A stretch of 64,000 nt of DNA. Source: Tachypleus tridentatus (taxonomy: Eukaryota > Arthropoda > Merostomata > Xiphosura > Limulidae). Position 1 is the first letter of the stretch; each line of letters starts with the position of its first letter. The DNA is taken from positions 22,561,396-22,625,395 of the forward strand of contig NC_134833.1 of the NCBI RefSeq assembly GCF_004210375.1, in the 5' to 3' direction. The notes beneath the pieces were generated by a model. It saw nothing but the letters and a program-made list of their open reading frames with translations, was not told the origin of the DNA and searched no databases. Positions 1-13,000 of this stretch are shown here, piece after piece. Made by a program: the position numbers and the translations under genes.

Positions 1-2727
1 TGACTCTTCCTCTACTGTGACTGTGTAGTGAGTCTACCTCTACTGTGACTGTGCTGTGACTCTTCCTCTACTGTGACTGTGCTGTGACTCTTCCTCTGCT
101 GTGACTGTGCTGTGACTCTTCCTCTACTGTGACTGTGTAGTGACTCTTCCTCTACTGTGACTGTGTAGTGAGTCTACCTCTACTGTGACTGTGCTGTGAC
201 TCTTCCTCTGCTGTGACTCTTCCTTTACTGTGACCGTGCTGTGGCTCTTCTCTTCTACTGTGACTGTGCTGTGACACTTCCTCTACTGTGACTGTCCAAT
301 GACTTTACTTCTACTGTGACTGTGCTGTGACTCTTCCTCTGCTGTGGCTGTGCTGTGACTCTACCTCTACTGTGACTGTGCTGTGACTCTTCCTCTACTG
401 TGACTGTGCAGTGACTCTACTTCTACTGTGACTGTGCTGTGACTCTTCCTCTACTGTGACTGTGCTGTGACTCTACTTCTACTGTGACTGTGCTGTGACT
501 CTTCCTCTACTGTGACTGTGCAGTGACTCTACTTCTACTGTGACTGTGCTGTGACTCTTCCTCTACTGTGACTGTGTAGTGACTCTTCCTCTACTGTGAC
601 TGTGTAGTGAGTCTACCTCTACTGTGACTGTGCTGTGACTCTTCCTCTACTGTGACTGTGCTGTGACTCTTCCTCTGCTGTGACTGTGCTGTGACTCTTC
701 CTCTGCTGTGACTCTTCCTTTACTGTGACCGTGCTGTGGCTCTTCTTCTACTGTGACTGTGCTGTGACACTTCCTCTACTGTGACTGTCCAGTGACTTTA
801 CTTCTACTGTGACTGTGCTGTGACTCTTCCTCTGCTGTGGCTGTGCTGTGACTCTACCTCTACTGTGACTGTGCTGTGACTCTTCCTCTACTGTGACTGT
901 GCAGTGACTCTACTTCTACTGTGACTGTGCTGTGACTCTTCCTCTACTGTGACTGTGCAGTGACTCTACTTCTACTGTGACTGTGCTGTGACTCTTCCTC
1001 TACTGTGACTGTGTAGTGACTCTTCCTCTACTGTGACTGTGTAGTGAGTTTACCTCTACTGTGACTGTGCTGTGACTCTTCCTCTACTGTGACTGTGCTG
1101 TGACTCTTCCTCTACTGTGACTGTGTAGTGACTCTTCCTCTACTGTGACTGTGTAGTGAGTCTACCTCTACTGTGACTGTGCTGTGACTCTTCCTCTGCT
1201 GTGACTCTTCCTTTACTGTGACCGTGCTGTGGCTCTTCTTCTACTGTGACTGTGCTGTGACACTTCCTCTACTGTGACTGTCCAGTGACTTTACTTCTAA
1301 TGTGACTGTGCTGTGACTCTTCCTCTGCTGTGGCTGTGCTGTGACTCTACCTCTACTGTGACTGTGCTGTGACTCTTCCTCTACTGTGACTGTGCAGTGA
1401 CTCTACTTCTACTGTGACTGTGCAGTGACTCTTCCTCTACTGTGACTGTGCTGTGTCTCTACCTCTCCTGTGACAGTGCTGTGACTCTTCCTCTACTGTA
1501 ACTGTGTAGTGACTCTATCTCTACTGTGACTGTGCTGTGACACTTCCTCTACTGTGACTGCTGTGACTTCCTTTACTGTGACTGTACAGTGACTCTACAT
1601 CTACTGTGACTGTGCAGTGACTCTTCCTCTACTGTAACTGTGCCTTGACACTACCTCTACTATGAATGTGCTGTGACTCTTTCTCTACTGTGACTTGCAG
1701 TGACTCTACTGTGAGTGTGCTGTGACTCTACCTTTACTGTGACTGTGCTGTGACTCTTCTTCTACTGTGACTGTGCTGTGACTCTTCCTCTACTGTGACT
1801 GTGCTGTGACACTTCCTCTACTGTGACTGTGCTGTGACTCTACTTGTACTGTGACTGTGCTATGGCTCTACCTTTACTGTGACTGTGCTGTGACTCTTCC
1901 TCTACTGTGACTGTGCAGTGACTCTTCCTCTACTGTGACTGTGCTGTGACTTCCTTTACTGTGACTGTGCAGTGACTCTTCCTCTACTGTGACTGTGCTG
2001 TGACTTCCTTTACTGTGATTGTACAGTTACTCTACCTCTACTGTGACTGTGCAGTGACTCTTCCTCTGCTGTGACTGTGCTGCGAATCTTTCTCTACTGT
2101 GACTGTGCAGTGACTCTACCTCTACTGTGACTGTGCAGTGACTCTTCCTCTACTGTGACTGTGCTGTGACTCTACTTCTACTGTGACTGTGCTGTGACTC
2201 TTCCTCTACTGTGACTGTGTAGTGACTCTACCTCCACTGTGACTGTGCTGTGACTCTTCCTCTACTGTGGCTGTGCAGTGTTTCTACGTCTACTGTGACT
2301 GTGCTGTGACTCTTCCTTTACTGTGACCGTGCTGTGACTCTTCCTCTACTGTGACTGTGTAGTGACTCTACCTCTACTGTGACTGTGCTGTGACTTTACC
2401 TCTACTGTGACTGTGGTGTGACACTTCCTCTACTGTGACTGTGCTGTGACTCTTACTCTACTGCGCTGTGACTCTTCCTCTAATGTGACTGTGCTGTGAC
2501 TTCCTTTACTGTGACTGCACAGTGACTTTATATCTACTGTGACTGTGCAGTGACTCTTCCTTTACTGTGACTGTGCTGTGACTTCCTTTACTGTGATTGT
2601 ACAGTTACTCTACCTCTACTGTGACTGTGCAGTGACTCTTCCTCTGCTGTGACTGTGCTGCGAATCTTCCTCTACTGTGACTGTGCAGTGACTCTTCCTC
2701 TACTGTGACTGTGCTGTGACTCTTCCC
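1..2727. repeat. 28-bp tandem satellite array
   Basis: The stretch is built from a unit of about 28 bp with the core CTCTACTGTGACTGTGCTG followed by TGACTCTTCC. Point variants recur: CTG/CAG/TAG before TGACTC, CTTCC/CTACC/CTACTT, and TACTG/TGCTG. The array is cut by the left edge of the window and ends abruptly near 2727 in a SINE-like sequence. A marked variant block (TGACCGTGCTGTGGCTCTTC) recurs at about 231, 726 and 1219, giving a higher-order period of about 494 bp. From about 1450 to 2727 the units become less regular. No coding potential is apparent. Confidence 0.95.
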
Positions 2728-2830
2728 ATGTGAGACAGCGGTGGATTTACAGCGTTAAAAATCAGGGATTCGATTCCTTTAAGAGGACATTGCAAATAGC
2801 CCGATGTGGCTTTGCTATACAAAACTCACA
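2728..2830 (+). repeat. tRNA-derived SINE, family 2 (partial)
   Basis: It carries the family-2 signature seen elsewhere in this window: TTTACAGCGTTAAAAATCAG, then a B-box-like GGGATTCGATTCC, then a tail resembling GATAGCCCGATGTGGCTTTGC. The copy abuts the 28-bp array directly. Two short open frames over this stretch are chance frames in the SINE. Confidence 0.6.
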
Positions 2831-2996
2831 CGCTGTTGTGGCTAAGCCAATCAACGAAGTTTTTTTACTCGAAATGTTCCTGCACACTCAATATTTATTT
2901 GACTGTAAAACATATACTTAATTTAAGAACGCTCCCATCAGACCGCGTGGAAGTGAGATGTTTGTTGTTGTTTTTTCAGAGCAGTAAAAATAATAA

Positions 2997-3235
2997 GGGC
3001 CTGGCATGGCCTTGCGTGTAAGGCATGCGACTTGTATGTAATCAGAGGGTCACGGGTTCGCGCCCGCGTCGAGCCAAACATGCTTGCCCTCCCAGCCGTG
3101 GGAGCGTTATTATGTGACGATCAATCCCACTATTCGTCTGTACAAGAGTAGCCCAAGACTTGGCGGTGGGTGGTGATGACTATCTGCCTTCCCTTTAGTC
3201 TTACACTGCTAAATTAGGGACGGCTCGGTGCAGCG
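2997..3235 (+). repeat. tRNA-derived SINE, family 1
   Basis: A near full-length copy. It has an A-box-like region (GGCATGGCCTTGCG), a B box (GGGTTCGCGCCC), and the family-1 body with GTAGCCCAAGACTTGGCGG, GGGTGGTGATGACTA and GTCTTACACTGCTAAATTAG. It loses similarity just after GGGACGGCTCGG. This family is the commonest dispersed repeat in the window. Orientation is given as that of the pol III promoter. Confidence 0.85.
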
Positions 3236-3442
3236 GGCTAACAACCTACTCACTTAAATACTTCTTGAAGAATCCGCATGCGATTGCGGGCCTATGTTCC
3301 TAGATGGAATCGTTATGGTGATAACTAACTAAAAATAATAAACAGGAAACAGGTGATTACGAATGGCTTTCGCATATATAGGTGAAATCTATAAATCTGT
3401 ACTTCTTTTAATGTGTGTTGTTTGTCTGTTTTACTTATTTAT

Positions 3443-3524
3443 AGCAAAGCGACATCGAGCTATCTGCTGTGTCCACTGAGGGAAAGCGAACCCATGATTT
3501 TAGCGTTGTAATTCTGTGGGAGCC
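3443..3524 (-). repeat. tRNA-derived SINE, family 2 (partial, reverse)
   Basis: On the reverse strand it reads ACAACGCTAAAATCATGGG, then TTCGC, then CAGTGGACACAGCAGATAGC, which matches the family-2 copies at 46062 and 60500. It is truncated at both ends. Confidence 0.55.
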
Positions 3525-3629
3525 TATAATTGAACCTAATGTTTGTTTGTTTTAGGGTCATATTACTCAAGCGTTAGCTGGGAGTAGCCTTCATTAATTT
3601 TGAATTGATTAACTAGGAGGAATCTAACT

Positions 3630-3692
3630 AGCCAGTAACACCCACCGCCAACCCTTGGGCTACTCTTGTCTAACAGAATAGATAAATTTGAC
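3630..3692 (-). repeat. SINE family 1 fragment (reverse)
   Basis: A short diverged piece with ACACCCACCGCCAACCCTTG and GGGCTACTCTTG, which is the central domain of family 1 on the opposite strand. It lies head to head with the longer copy that starts at about 3702. Confidence 0.6.
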
Positions 3693-3701
3693 TGACACTC
3701 T

Positions 3702-3947
3702 TGTAGTGCTTAAGGCACTCGATTCGTGATCTGATGGTCGCGGGTTCGAATTCCCGCCTACCAAACATGCTCTCCCTTTCAGACGTTGAGGCGTTATAAT
3801 GTGACGGTCAATCCCACTATTCACTGGTAAAAGAGTAGCCCAAGAGTTGGCGGTGGGTGGTGATGACCAGCTTTCTTCTCTCTAATCTTACAGTGCTAAA
3901 TTAGGACGACTGGTGCAGATAGCGCTCGTATAGCTTTGCTGCAAGGG
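3702..3947 (+). repeat. tRNA-derived SINE, family 1
   Basis: It contains CTCGATTCGTGATCTGATGG, a B box (GGGTTCGAATTCC), CCAAACATGCTCTCCC, the GAGTAGCCCAAGAGTTGGCG core and the 3' part AGCTTTGCTGC. The first tRNA-like arm is eroded. It is more diverged than the copies at 43681 or 59564. Confidence 0.85.
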
Positions 3948-4189
3948 GAGGCAAACAACAAATCCATGGATTTACAGTACGAACTTCTAACCACACAAGT
4001 TCATACTTGATCACGATATAGTACGACACTTATTTCTTATTTGTGCATACATTTTAGTAGTTAACTCAGATACTCGTATGCCCACTTTACTAACTGAGAC
4101 TGCTCAGAATTCTTTCCAGACCCTCATAATTGTTCTGTGTAACCTACAGGAGTCACGTGATGGTTGACTGGAGCACATTTTTTGTCTAA

Positions 4190-5435
4190 AAATTAGTCTA
4201 AATACCAGCTGGTCAAAAGTTTAAGACAGTACTGAAACGAAGCGTTAACCGGTAAGCACGTAACGAAATTTGGTCATTTGTGTTCAAGCATTAGCGTTGC
4301 CAACATTTCCCACTGACATCCCCTGTGTTATGTTTGGGTAAAAACATGGCAAAGTCTAAAACGTTGACAGAGTTTGAACGTGGCAGAATTGTCGAGCTGC
4401 AAAAGCAAGGTCTCTCTCAACGTGTCATCGCTAGTGAGACTGGACGTAGTACAACTGCTGTTGCAAATTTCTTAAAAGACCCTGAGGGATCCGGAACGAG
4501 AATTTCAAGTGGTCGGCCCAAGAAAATTTCGCCGGCATTAAGTATGAGGATTCGACGGGTTTTTCGGCAAGACACCAGCCGATCGTCGAACCAGATGAAG
4601 GCCCTTACGGACGCAGAATGCAGCTCAAGAACAATAAGACGGCATCTACGATAGAAAGGCTTTGAAACCGTAAACGTCTTCCAATGTTACGACTCCTTCC
4701 ACACCACGAAACAGCTCGGTTAAACTTTGCTGAGAAGCACCAAACATGGAACGTAGAAAAGTGGAAAAAGGTTGTGTTCTCTGATGAGAAAACATTTAAC
4801 CTGGATGGTCCAGATGGCTTTCAACGTTACTGGCACGATAAGGATAACCTACCGAAGACATTTTCTACACGATACAATGGAGGAGGTTCCATCATGATCT
4901 GGGGTGCTTTCTTCTTTCATGGAACAATGGAGCTTCAGGTTATACAGCGGCGTCAAACAGCAGCTAGCTACATCAACATGTTGGGAGAGAGCATCCTTAT
5001 TGACTGAAGGCCTTCGCTTGTGTGTAAATGACTGGATCTTTCAGCAAGACAACGCTGCAATCTACAATGCCCGCAGGACAAAAGTCTCTTTCATGGCGAA
5101 TAACGTGATTCTTTTGGATCATCCAGCGTGTTCGTCCGAACTGAACCCCTTTGAAAATGTTTGGGGGTGGATGGCAAGGGAAGTCTATAGAAATGGACGT
5201 CAATTCCAAACACTGCATGATCTTCGTGAAGCCATCTTCACCACTTGGAATGACACTCCAACCAGCCTTCTGCAAACGCTAAAATCGACCATGCTAAAGC
5301 GAATGTTTGCAGTTATTCGCAATGACGGCCGTGCAACTCACTTCTGAGACCTCTTGTTGGGCATTTCCTACCCTGTTTAGGACTTCTTTTTGGTATGGTC
5401 TTAAACTATTGACCAGCTAGTATTTTGGCTAATTT
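4190..5435 (+). mobile_element. Tc1-type DNA transposon, decayed
   Basis: Inverted terminal repeats of about 38 bp lie at 4190-4227 and 5398-5435 and differ at only about four positions. The shared core is AGCTGGTCAA-A/T-AGTTTAAGAC. Between them is a broken DD34E transposase reading on the plus strand. The length of about 1.25 kb fits the Tc1/mariner superfamily. A second, partial copy at 56767-57038 matches this one beyond the inverted repeat as far as about 5570, so the repeat unit in this genome may be longer than the repeats mark, or the transposon may sit within another repeat. Confidence 0.88.
4349..5347 (+). pseudogene. Tc1-like transposase pseudogene (DD34E)
   Basis: The reading starts at ATG 4349 (MAKSKTLTEFERGRIVEL); an in-frame ATG at 4325 gives a slightly longer alternative. 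The N-terminal third is a helix-turn-helix DNA-binding region (QKQGLSQRVIASETGRS). The catalytic core follows, with the first Asp in VVFSDEKTF, the second in FQQDNAAIYN, and the Glu in LNPFENVWGW exactly 34 residues after the second Asp, which defines the DD34E Tc1 class. The gene is dead. An in-frame TAG at 4652-4654 and a frame change lie between the DNA-binding part and the 4684-5007 segment. A second shift near 4985-5007 leads into the last segment, which ends at the TGA at 5345-5347. All three catalytic residues survive despite the shifts, so inactivation may be fairly recent. It ends 51 bp before the right inverted repeat. Confidence 0.9.
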
Positions 5436-7058
5436 CATAGTGTTCACATTTTTTCCTATTAAATGCTAAAAAAGTTTGTTTTTTATTTTCCCTTTTCTTA
5501 TTTTCATCTTTCGAAGCTCTACTCAAATAAGTGGTTGAGTCTAACAACGCAAAATGCATATTTTTTCTTCATGTTCATCTTGTAACATAACTATCAACAT
5601 CGAAAGTTCTAGAACATTTTGAGCCTGCCAGAATAATGGAGAGTTATGTTATTGTTTAGTTAGTTTGTTTGTTTTTATATTTTACTGTTAATTGTTCAAA
5701 AAATATCTTGTAGTGCTCATCAGCCATGTTTTTTGCATTTTAAGTAGAATCAAGTTGTACAAGTGTTTACTTTAAGAGCAGAACGTTCTTTTATGAGGTA
5801 CACCATGAAACCAATTGCTTTTGAAAAAAAAAGAGAAACGCGTAATAAGACCAACAGGACTGCACCAGTCGTATTAGATTTCTACAGACAAAACTGTAGT
5901 TTTGATATCCTGAAACTAGTACGAAAACTGGAAGCTAACAATGAAACTTCAACCCTACCGTTTTGTTGAAAAACAAAAGTTGTTAAACTAAAGCCATAGA
6001 AGCACACAGTTTAATTAAACACCACTTTATCAGCCTAAAGGCATGCGTTAATTTTGTTATATTGATGTGACAAAAATGGTGATACTTATATAGGAGAGTC
6101 TTGTATGTTTCTATAGTCTATGTGCTGCCATCTATTCGAGTTTATTTGAAACATATTTTGTAGGCAACTAAAATTCTTCTTTCTTTTTTTTTCTTGTATC
6201 CATCAAACGAAGTTAAACTAGCATTTATCTATTTTTTGAAGAATCCGTTCTGTCTGCACTACTTTTAATAAGAAATTTATTGTTAATCCAATTTTATATC
6301 TTAGTAAAATTTAGACTTTGCATTTAAAATTTGAAAATAGCTTTTGACTTCCTAACATGATATATTTTAAATTTATGCTTCAAAACATCTTTGATCTTCA
6401 GTTAAAACATTATAAACTCCAAGATATAAACAAATAATATCCCTTTAACATCAACAAAATATTTCATATTTGAAACATTAAATTACAAAATACCTGCAAT
6501 CCATAGAAACCCACTTGAAGTAAAACTGTATTCTCAAGACGGGTGGTGTGGGTATTGAAACTTTAGTTAAAGAAACGTACAGAACAACGTTTCGTGTTGA
6601 CCTGAAGATGACCTAAGAAGGTCGAAACGTTGTTCTGTACTTTATATTAATTAAAGTTTTATTACTCATACCAGCCGTCTTGAAAATACACAAAAAACAA
6701 ACCTGCAAATATATTATAACCACAACTTTAAAATCTCGAAATTCCAAATGAGTTATTTTCAATATATAACATATTCTGATAAAACTTGAATATAGTTACG
6801 TTAATAACTACTGTTTAATAGGGAATTACTGATGAAAAGCAACGCCTTGTTGTTCTTTTGGGAAAGACTTCATAATAGCTTTTGATTGTACGTTCCTCTA
6901 TAGAATTCGACCGTGTGGTTTTAACATTATTTAGATACACAAATAATATATGTAAAATGGTTATGTAATAAGAGAAAGGACAACTGCTGGTGGCAAAGTG
7001 CATTGACGTGTTTGGCATATCTGAAAGAATATTGTACTTGAATTTGCAATACAAAGTA
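5436..7058. other. AT-rich intergenic stretch
   Basis: No gene is recognised. 5436-5570 is shared with the reverse-strand repeat at 56767-57038 and so is repetitive. The rest is AT-rich DNA with short chance frames (for example 5763-5969 and 6815-7054 reverse) that show no family signature. A hairpin element lies at 6533-6684. Confidence 0.6.
6533..6684. repeat. Hairpin (MITE-like) element
   Basis: An imperfect palindrome of about 150 bp. The outer arms begin TCAAGACGG and end CCGTCTTGA, and continue inward with GTATTGAAACTTTAG against CTTTAATTAA-type matches. The inner arms at 6577-6594 and 6623-6640 are a perfect 18-bp inverted repeat (GTACAGAACAACGTTTCG). The loop holds GACCTGAAGATGACC and AAGGTCGAAACG. 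No coding sequence is present. Confidence 0.75.
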
Positions 7059-7059
7059 A

Positions 7060-10000
7060 CTCAAACTACTACTGGACTGAACTTGTAGATTAAAACTACT
7101 ACTGGATTGAGCTTGTAAATTAAAACTACTGCTAGACTGAACTTGTGAATTAAAACTACTCCTAGACTGAACTTGTAAATTAAAACTACTACTGGATTGA
7201 ACTTGTAAATTAAAACTACTACTAGACTGAACTTGTAAATTAAAACTACTACTGGATTGAACTTGTAAATTAAAACTACTACTGGATTGAACTTGTAAAT
7301 TAAAACTACTACTAGACTGAACTTGTAAATTAAAACTACTACTAGACTGAACTTGTAAATTAAAACTACTACTGGATTGAACTTGTAAATTAAAACTACT
7401 ACTGGATTGAACTTCTAAATTAAAACTACTACTAGACTGAACTTGTAAATTAAAACTACTACTGGATTGAACTTGTAAATTAAAACTACTCCTAGACTGA
7501 ACTTGTAAATTAAAACTACTACTGGACTGAACTTGTAAATTAAAACTACTACTGGATTGAACTTGTAAATTAAAACTACTACTAGACTGAACTCGTAAAT
7601 TAAAACTACTACTGGATTGAACTCTTAAATTAAAACTACTACTGGATTGAACTTGTAAAAATTAAAACTACTACTGGACTGAACTTGTAAATTAAAACTA
7701 CTCCTAGACTGAACTTGTAAATTAAAACTACTACTGGACTGAACTTGTAAATTAAAACTACTACTGGATTGAACTTGTAAATTAAAACTACTACTGGAAT
7801 GAACTTCTAAATTAAAACTACTACTAGACTGAACTTGTAAATTAAAACTACTACTAGATTGAACTCGTAAATTAAAACTACTACTGGAATGAACTTCTAA
7901 ATTAAAACTACTACTAGACTGAACTTGTAAATTAAAACTACTACTGGATTGAACTTGTAAATTAAAACTACTACTGGAATGAACTTCTAAATTAAAACTA
8001 CTACTAGACTGAACTTGTAAATTAAAACTACTACTAGATTGAACTCGTAAATTAAAACTACTCCTAGACTGAACTTGTAAATTAAAACTACTACTGGACT
8101 GAACTTGTAAATTAAAACTACTACTGGATTGAACTTGTAAATTAAAACTACTACTGGAATGAACTTGTAAATTAAAACTACTACTAGACTGAACTTGTAA
8201 ATTAAAACTACTACTGGATTGAACTTGTAAATTAAAACTACTACTGGATTGAACTTGTAAATTAAAACTACTACTAGACTGAACTTGTAAATTAAAACTA
8301 CTACTGGATTGAACTTCTAAATTAAAACTACTCCTAGACTGAACTTGTAAATTAAAACTACTACTGGACTGAACTTGTAAATTAAAACTACTACTGGATT
8401 GAACTTGTAAATTAAAACTACTACTGGAATGAACTTGTAAATTAAAACTACTACTAGACTGAACTTGTAAATTAAAACTACTACTTGTAAATTAAAAAAC
8501 TGAACTGAACTTGTAAATTAAAACTACTACTAGATTGAACTTGTAAATTAAAACTACTACTGGAATGAACTTGTAAATTAAAACTACTACTAGACTGAAC
8601 TTGTAAATTAAAACTACTACTGGACTGAACTTGTAAATTAAAACTACTACTGGATTGAACTTGTAAATTAAAACTACTACTGGATTGAACTTGTAAATTA
8701 AAACTACTACTAACTGAACTTGTAAATTAAAACTACTACTAGATTGAACTTGTAAATTAAAACTACTCCTAGACTGAACTTGTAAATTAAAACTACTACT
8801 GGATTGAACTTGTAAATTAAAACTACTACTAGACTGAACTTGTAAATTAAAACTACTACTGGATTGAACTTGTAAATTAAAACTACTACTAGACTGAACT
8901 TGTAAATTAAAACTACCCCTAGACTGAACTTGTGAATTAAAAATACTACTGGACTGAACTTGTAAATTAAAACTACTACTGGATTGAACTCGTAAATTAA
9001 AACTACTCCTAGACTGAACTTGTAAATTAAAACTACTACTGGGTTGAACTTGTAAATTAAAACTACTCCTAGACTGAACTTGTAAATTAAAACTACTACT
9101 AGACTGAACTTGTAAATTAAAACTACTACTGGATTGAACTTGTAAATTAAAACTACTACTAGACTAAACTTGTGAATTAAAACTACTACTGGACTGAACT
9201 TGTAAATTAAAACTACTACTGGACTGAACTTGTAAATTAAAACTACTACTAGACTGAACTTGTAAATTAAAACTACTACTGGATTGAACTCGTAAATTAA
9301 AACTACTACTGGACTGAACTTGTAAATTAAAACTACTCCTAGACTGAACTTGTAAATTAAAACTACTACTAGACTGAACTTGTAAATTAAAACTACTACT
9401 GGATTGAACTTGTAAATTAAAACTACTACTGGACTGAACTTGAAAATTAAAACTACTCCTAGACTGAACTTGTAAATTAAAACTACTACTAGACTGAACT
9501 TGTAAATTAAAACTACTACTGGATTGAACTTGTAAATTAAAACTACTACTGGACTGAACTTGTAAATTAAAACTACTACTAGACTGAACTTGTAAATTAA
9601 AACTACTACTGGATTGAACTTGTAAATTAAAACTACTACTGGACTGAACTTGTAAATTAAAACTACTACTAGACTGAACTTGTAAATTAAAACTACTACT
9701 AGACTGAACTTGTAAATTAAAACTACTACTGGACTGAACTTGAAAATTAAAACTACTACTGGACTGAACTTGTAAATTAAAACTACTACTAGACTAAACT
9801 TGTTAATTAAAACTACTACTGGATTGAACTTGTAAATTAAAACTACTACTGGACTGAACTTGAAAATTAAAACTACTCCTAGACTGAACTTGTAAATTAA
9901 AACTACTACTGGATTGAACTTGTAAATTAAAACTACTACTGGACTGAACTTGTAAATTAAAACTACTACTAGACTGAACTTGTAAATTAAAACTACTACT

Positions 10001-13000
10001 AGACTGAACTTGTAAATTAAAACTACTACTGGACTGAACTTGTAAATTAAAACTACTACTGGACTGAACTTGTAAATTAAAAAACTACTGAACTTGTAAA
10101 TTAAAACTACTACTGGACTGAACTTGTAAATTAAAACTACTACTGGACTGAACTTGTAAATTAAAACTACTACTGGACTGAACTTGTAAATTAAAACTAC
10201 TACTAGACTGAACTTGTAAATTAAAACTACTACTGGACTGAACTTGTAAATTAAAACTACTCCTAGACTGAACTTGTAAATTAAAACTACTACTGGATTG
10301 AACTTGTAAATTAAAACTACTACTAGACTGAACTTGTAAATTAAAACTACTACTGGACTGAACTTGTAAATTAAAACTACTACTAGACTGAACTTGTAAA
10401 TTAAAACTACTACTGGACTGAACTTGTAAATTAAAACTACTACTGGACTGAACTTGTAAATTAAAACTACTCCTAGACTGAACTTGTAAATTAAAACTAC
10501 TACTAGACTGAACTTGTAAATTAAAACTACTACTGGACTGAACTTGTAAATTAAAACTACTACTAGACTGAACTTGTAAATTAAAACTACTACTGGACTG
10601 AACTTGTAAATTAAAACTACTACTGGACTGAACTTGTAAATTAAAACTACTCCTAGACTGAACTTGTAAATTAAAACTACTACTGGACTGAACTTGTAAA
10701 TTAAAACTACTACTGGACTGAACTTGTAAATTAAAACTACTACTGGACTGAACTTGTAAATTAAAACTACTACTGGACTGAACTTGTAAATTAAAACTAC
10801 TACTGGACTGAACTTGTAAATTAAAACTACTACTAGACTGAACTTGTAAATTAAAACTACTACTAGACTGAACTTGTGAAAATTAAAACTACTCCTAGAC
10901 TGAACTTGTAAATTAAAACTACTACTGGACTGAACTTGTAAATTAAAACTACTACTGGACTGAACTTGTAAATTAAAACTACTACTGGACTGAACTTGTA
11001 AATTAAAACTACTACTAGACTGAACTTGTAAATTAAAACTACTCCTTAGACTGAACTTGTAAATTAAAACTACTACTGGACTGAACTTGTAAATTAAAAC
11101 TACTACTAGACTGAACTTGTAAATTAAAACTACTACTGGATTGAACTTGTAAATTAAAACTACTACTGGATTGAACTTGTAAATTAAAACTACTACTGGA
11201 CTGAACTTGTAAATTAAAACTACTACTAGACTGAACTTGTAAATTAAAACTACTACTGGACTGAACTTGTAAATTAAAACTACTACTGGATTGAACTTGT
11301 AAATTAAAACTACTACTGGACTGAACTTGTAAATTAAAACTACTACTAGACTGAACTTGTAAATTAAAACTACTCCTAGACTGAACTTGTAAATTAAAAC
11401 TACTACTGGAATGAACTTCTAAATTAAAACTACTACTAGACTGAACTTGTAAATTAAAACTACTACTGGATTGAACTTGTAAATTAAAACTACTACTGGA
11501 CTGAACTTGTAAATTAAAACTACTACTAGACTGAACTTGTAAATTAAAACTACTACTAGATTGAACTTGTAAATTAAAACTACTCCTAGACTGAACTTGT
11601 AAATTAAAACTACTACTGGACTGAACTTGTAAATTAAAACTACTACTGGATTGAACTTGTAAATTAAAACTACTACTGGAATGAACTTCTAAATTAAAAC
11701 TACTACTAGACTGAACTTGTAAATTAAAACTACTACTGGATTGAACTTGTAAATTAAAACTACTACTGGATTGAACTTGTAAATTAAAACTACTACTAGA
11801 CTGAACTTGTAAATTAAAACTACTACTGGATTGAACTTGTAAATTAAAACTACTCCTAGACTGAACTTGTAAATTAAAACTACTACTGGACTGAACTTGT
11901 AAATTAAAACTACTACTGGATTGAACTTGTAAATTAAAACTACTACTGGAATGAACTTGTAAATTAAAACTACTACTAGACTGAACTTGTAAATTAAAAC
12001 TACTCCTAGACTGAACTTGTAAATTAAAACTACTACTAGATTGAACTTGTAAATTAAAACTACTACTGGATTGAACTTGTAAATTAAAACTACTACTAGA
12101 CTGAACTTGTAAATTAAAACTACTACTGGACTGAACTTGTAAATTAAAACTACTACTGGACTGAACTTGTAAATTAAAACTACTACTGGATTGAACTTGT
12201 AAATTAAAACTACTACTGGACTGAACTTGAAAATTAAAACTACTCCTAGACTGAACTTGTAAATTAAAACTACTACTAGACTGAACTTGTAAATTAAAAC
12301 TACTACTGGATTGAACTTGTAAATTAAAACTACTACTAGACTGAACTTGTAAATTAAAACTACTACTGGATTGAACTTGTAAATTAAAACTACTACTAGA
12401 CTGAACTTGTAAATTAAAACTACTACTAGACTGAACTTGTAAATTAAAACTACTACTGGACTGAACTTGTAAATTAAAACTACTACTGGATTGAACTTGT
12501 AAATTAAAACTACTCCTAGACTGAACTTGTAAATTAAAACTACTACTGGGTTGAACTTGTAAATTAAAACTACTACTAGACTGAACTTGTAAATTAAAAC
12601 TACTACTAGACTGAACTTGTAAATTAAAACTACTACTGGATTGAACTTGTAAATTAAAACTACTACTAGACTGAACTTGTAAATTAAAACTACTACTGGA
12701 CTGAACTTGTAAATTAAAACTACTACTGGACTGAACTTGTAAATTAAAACTACTCCTAGACTGAACTTGTAAATTAAAACTACTACTGGATTGAACTTGT
12801 AAATTAAAACTACTAAAATTAAAACTACTACTAGACTGAACTTGTAAATTAAAACTACTACTAGACTGAACTTGTAAATTAAAACTACTACTAGACTGAA
12901 CTTGTAAATTAAAACTACTACTGGACTGAACTTGTAAATTAAAACTACTACTGGACTGAACTTGTAAATTAAAACTACTACTAGACTGAACTTGTAAATT

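Noticed and set aside
2730-3021. Two overlapping small frames after the 28-bp array
   Set aside because: They run through a family 2 SINE and AT-rich flank, with no domain or splice support.
4997-5275. Reverse-strand frame of 92 codons inside the transposon
   Set aside because: It is the shadow of the transposase coding strand, whose plus-strand reading has the DD34E motifs.
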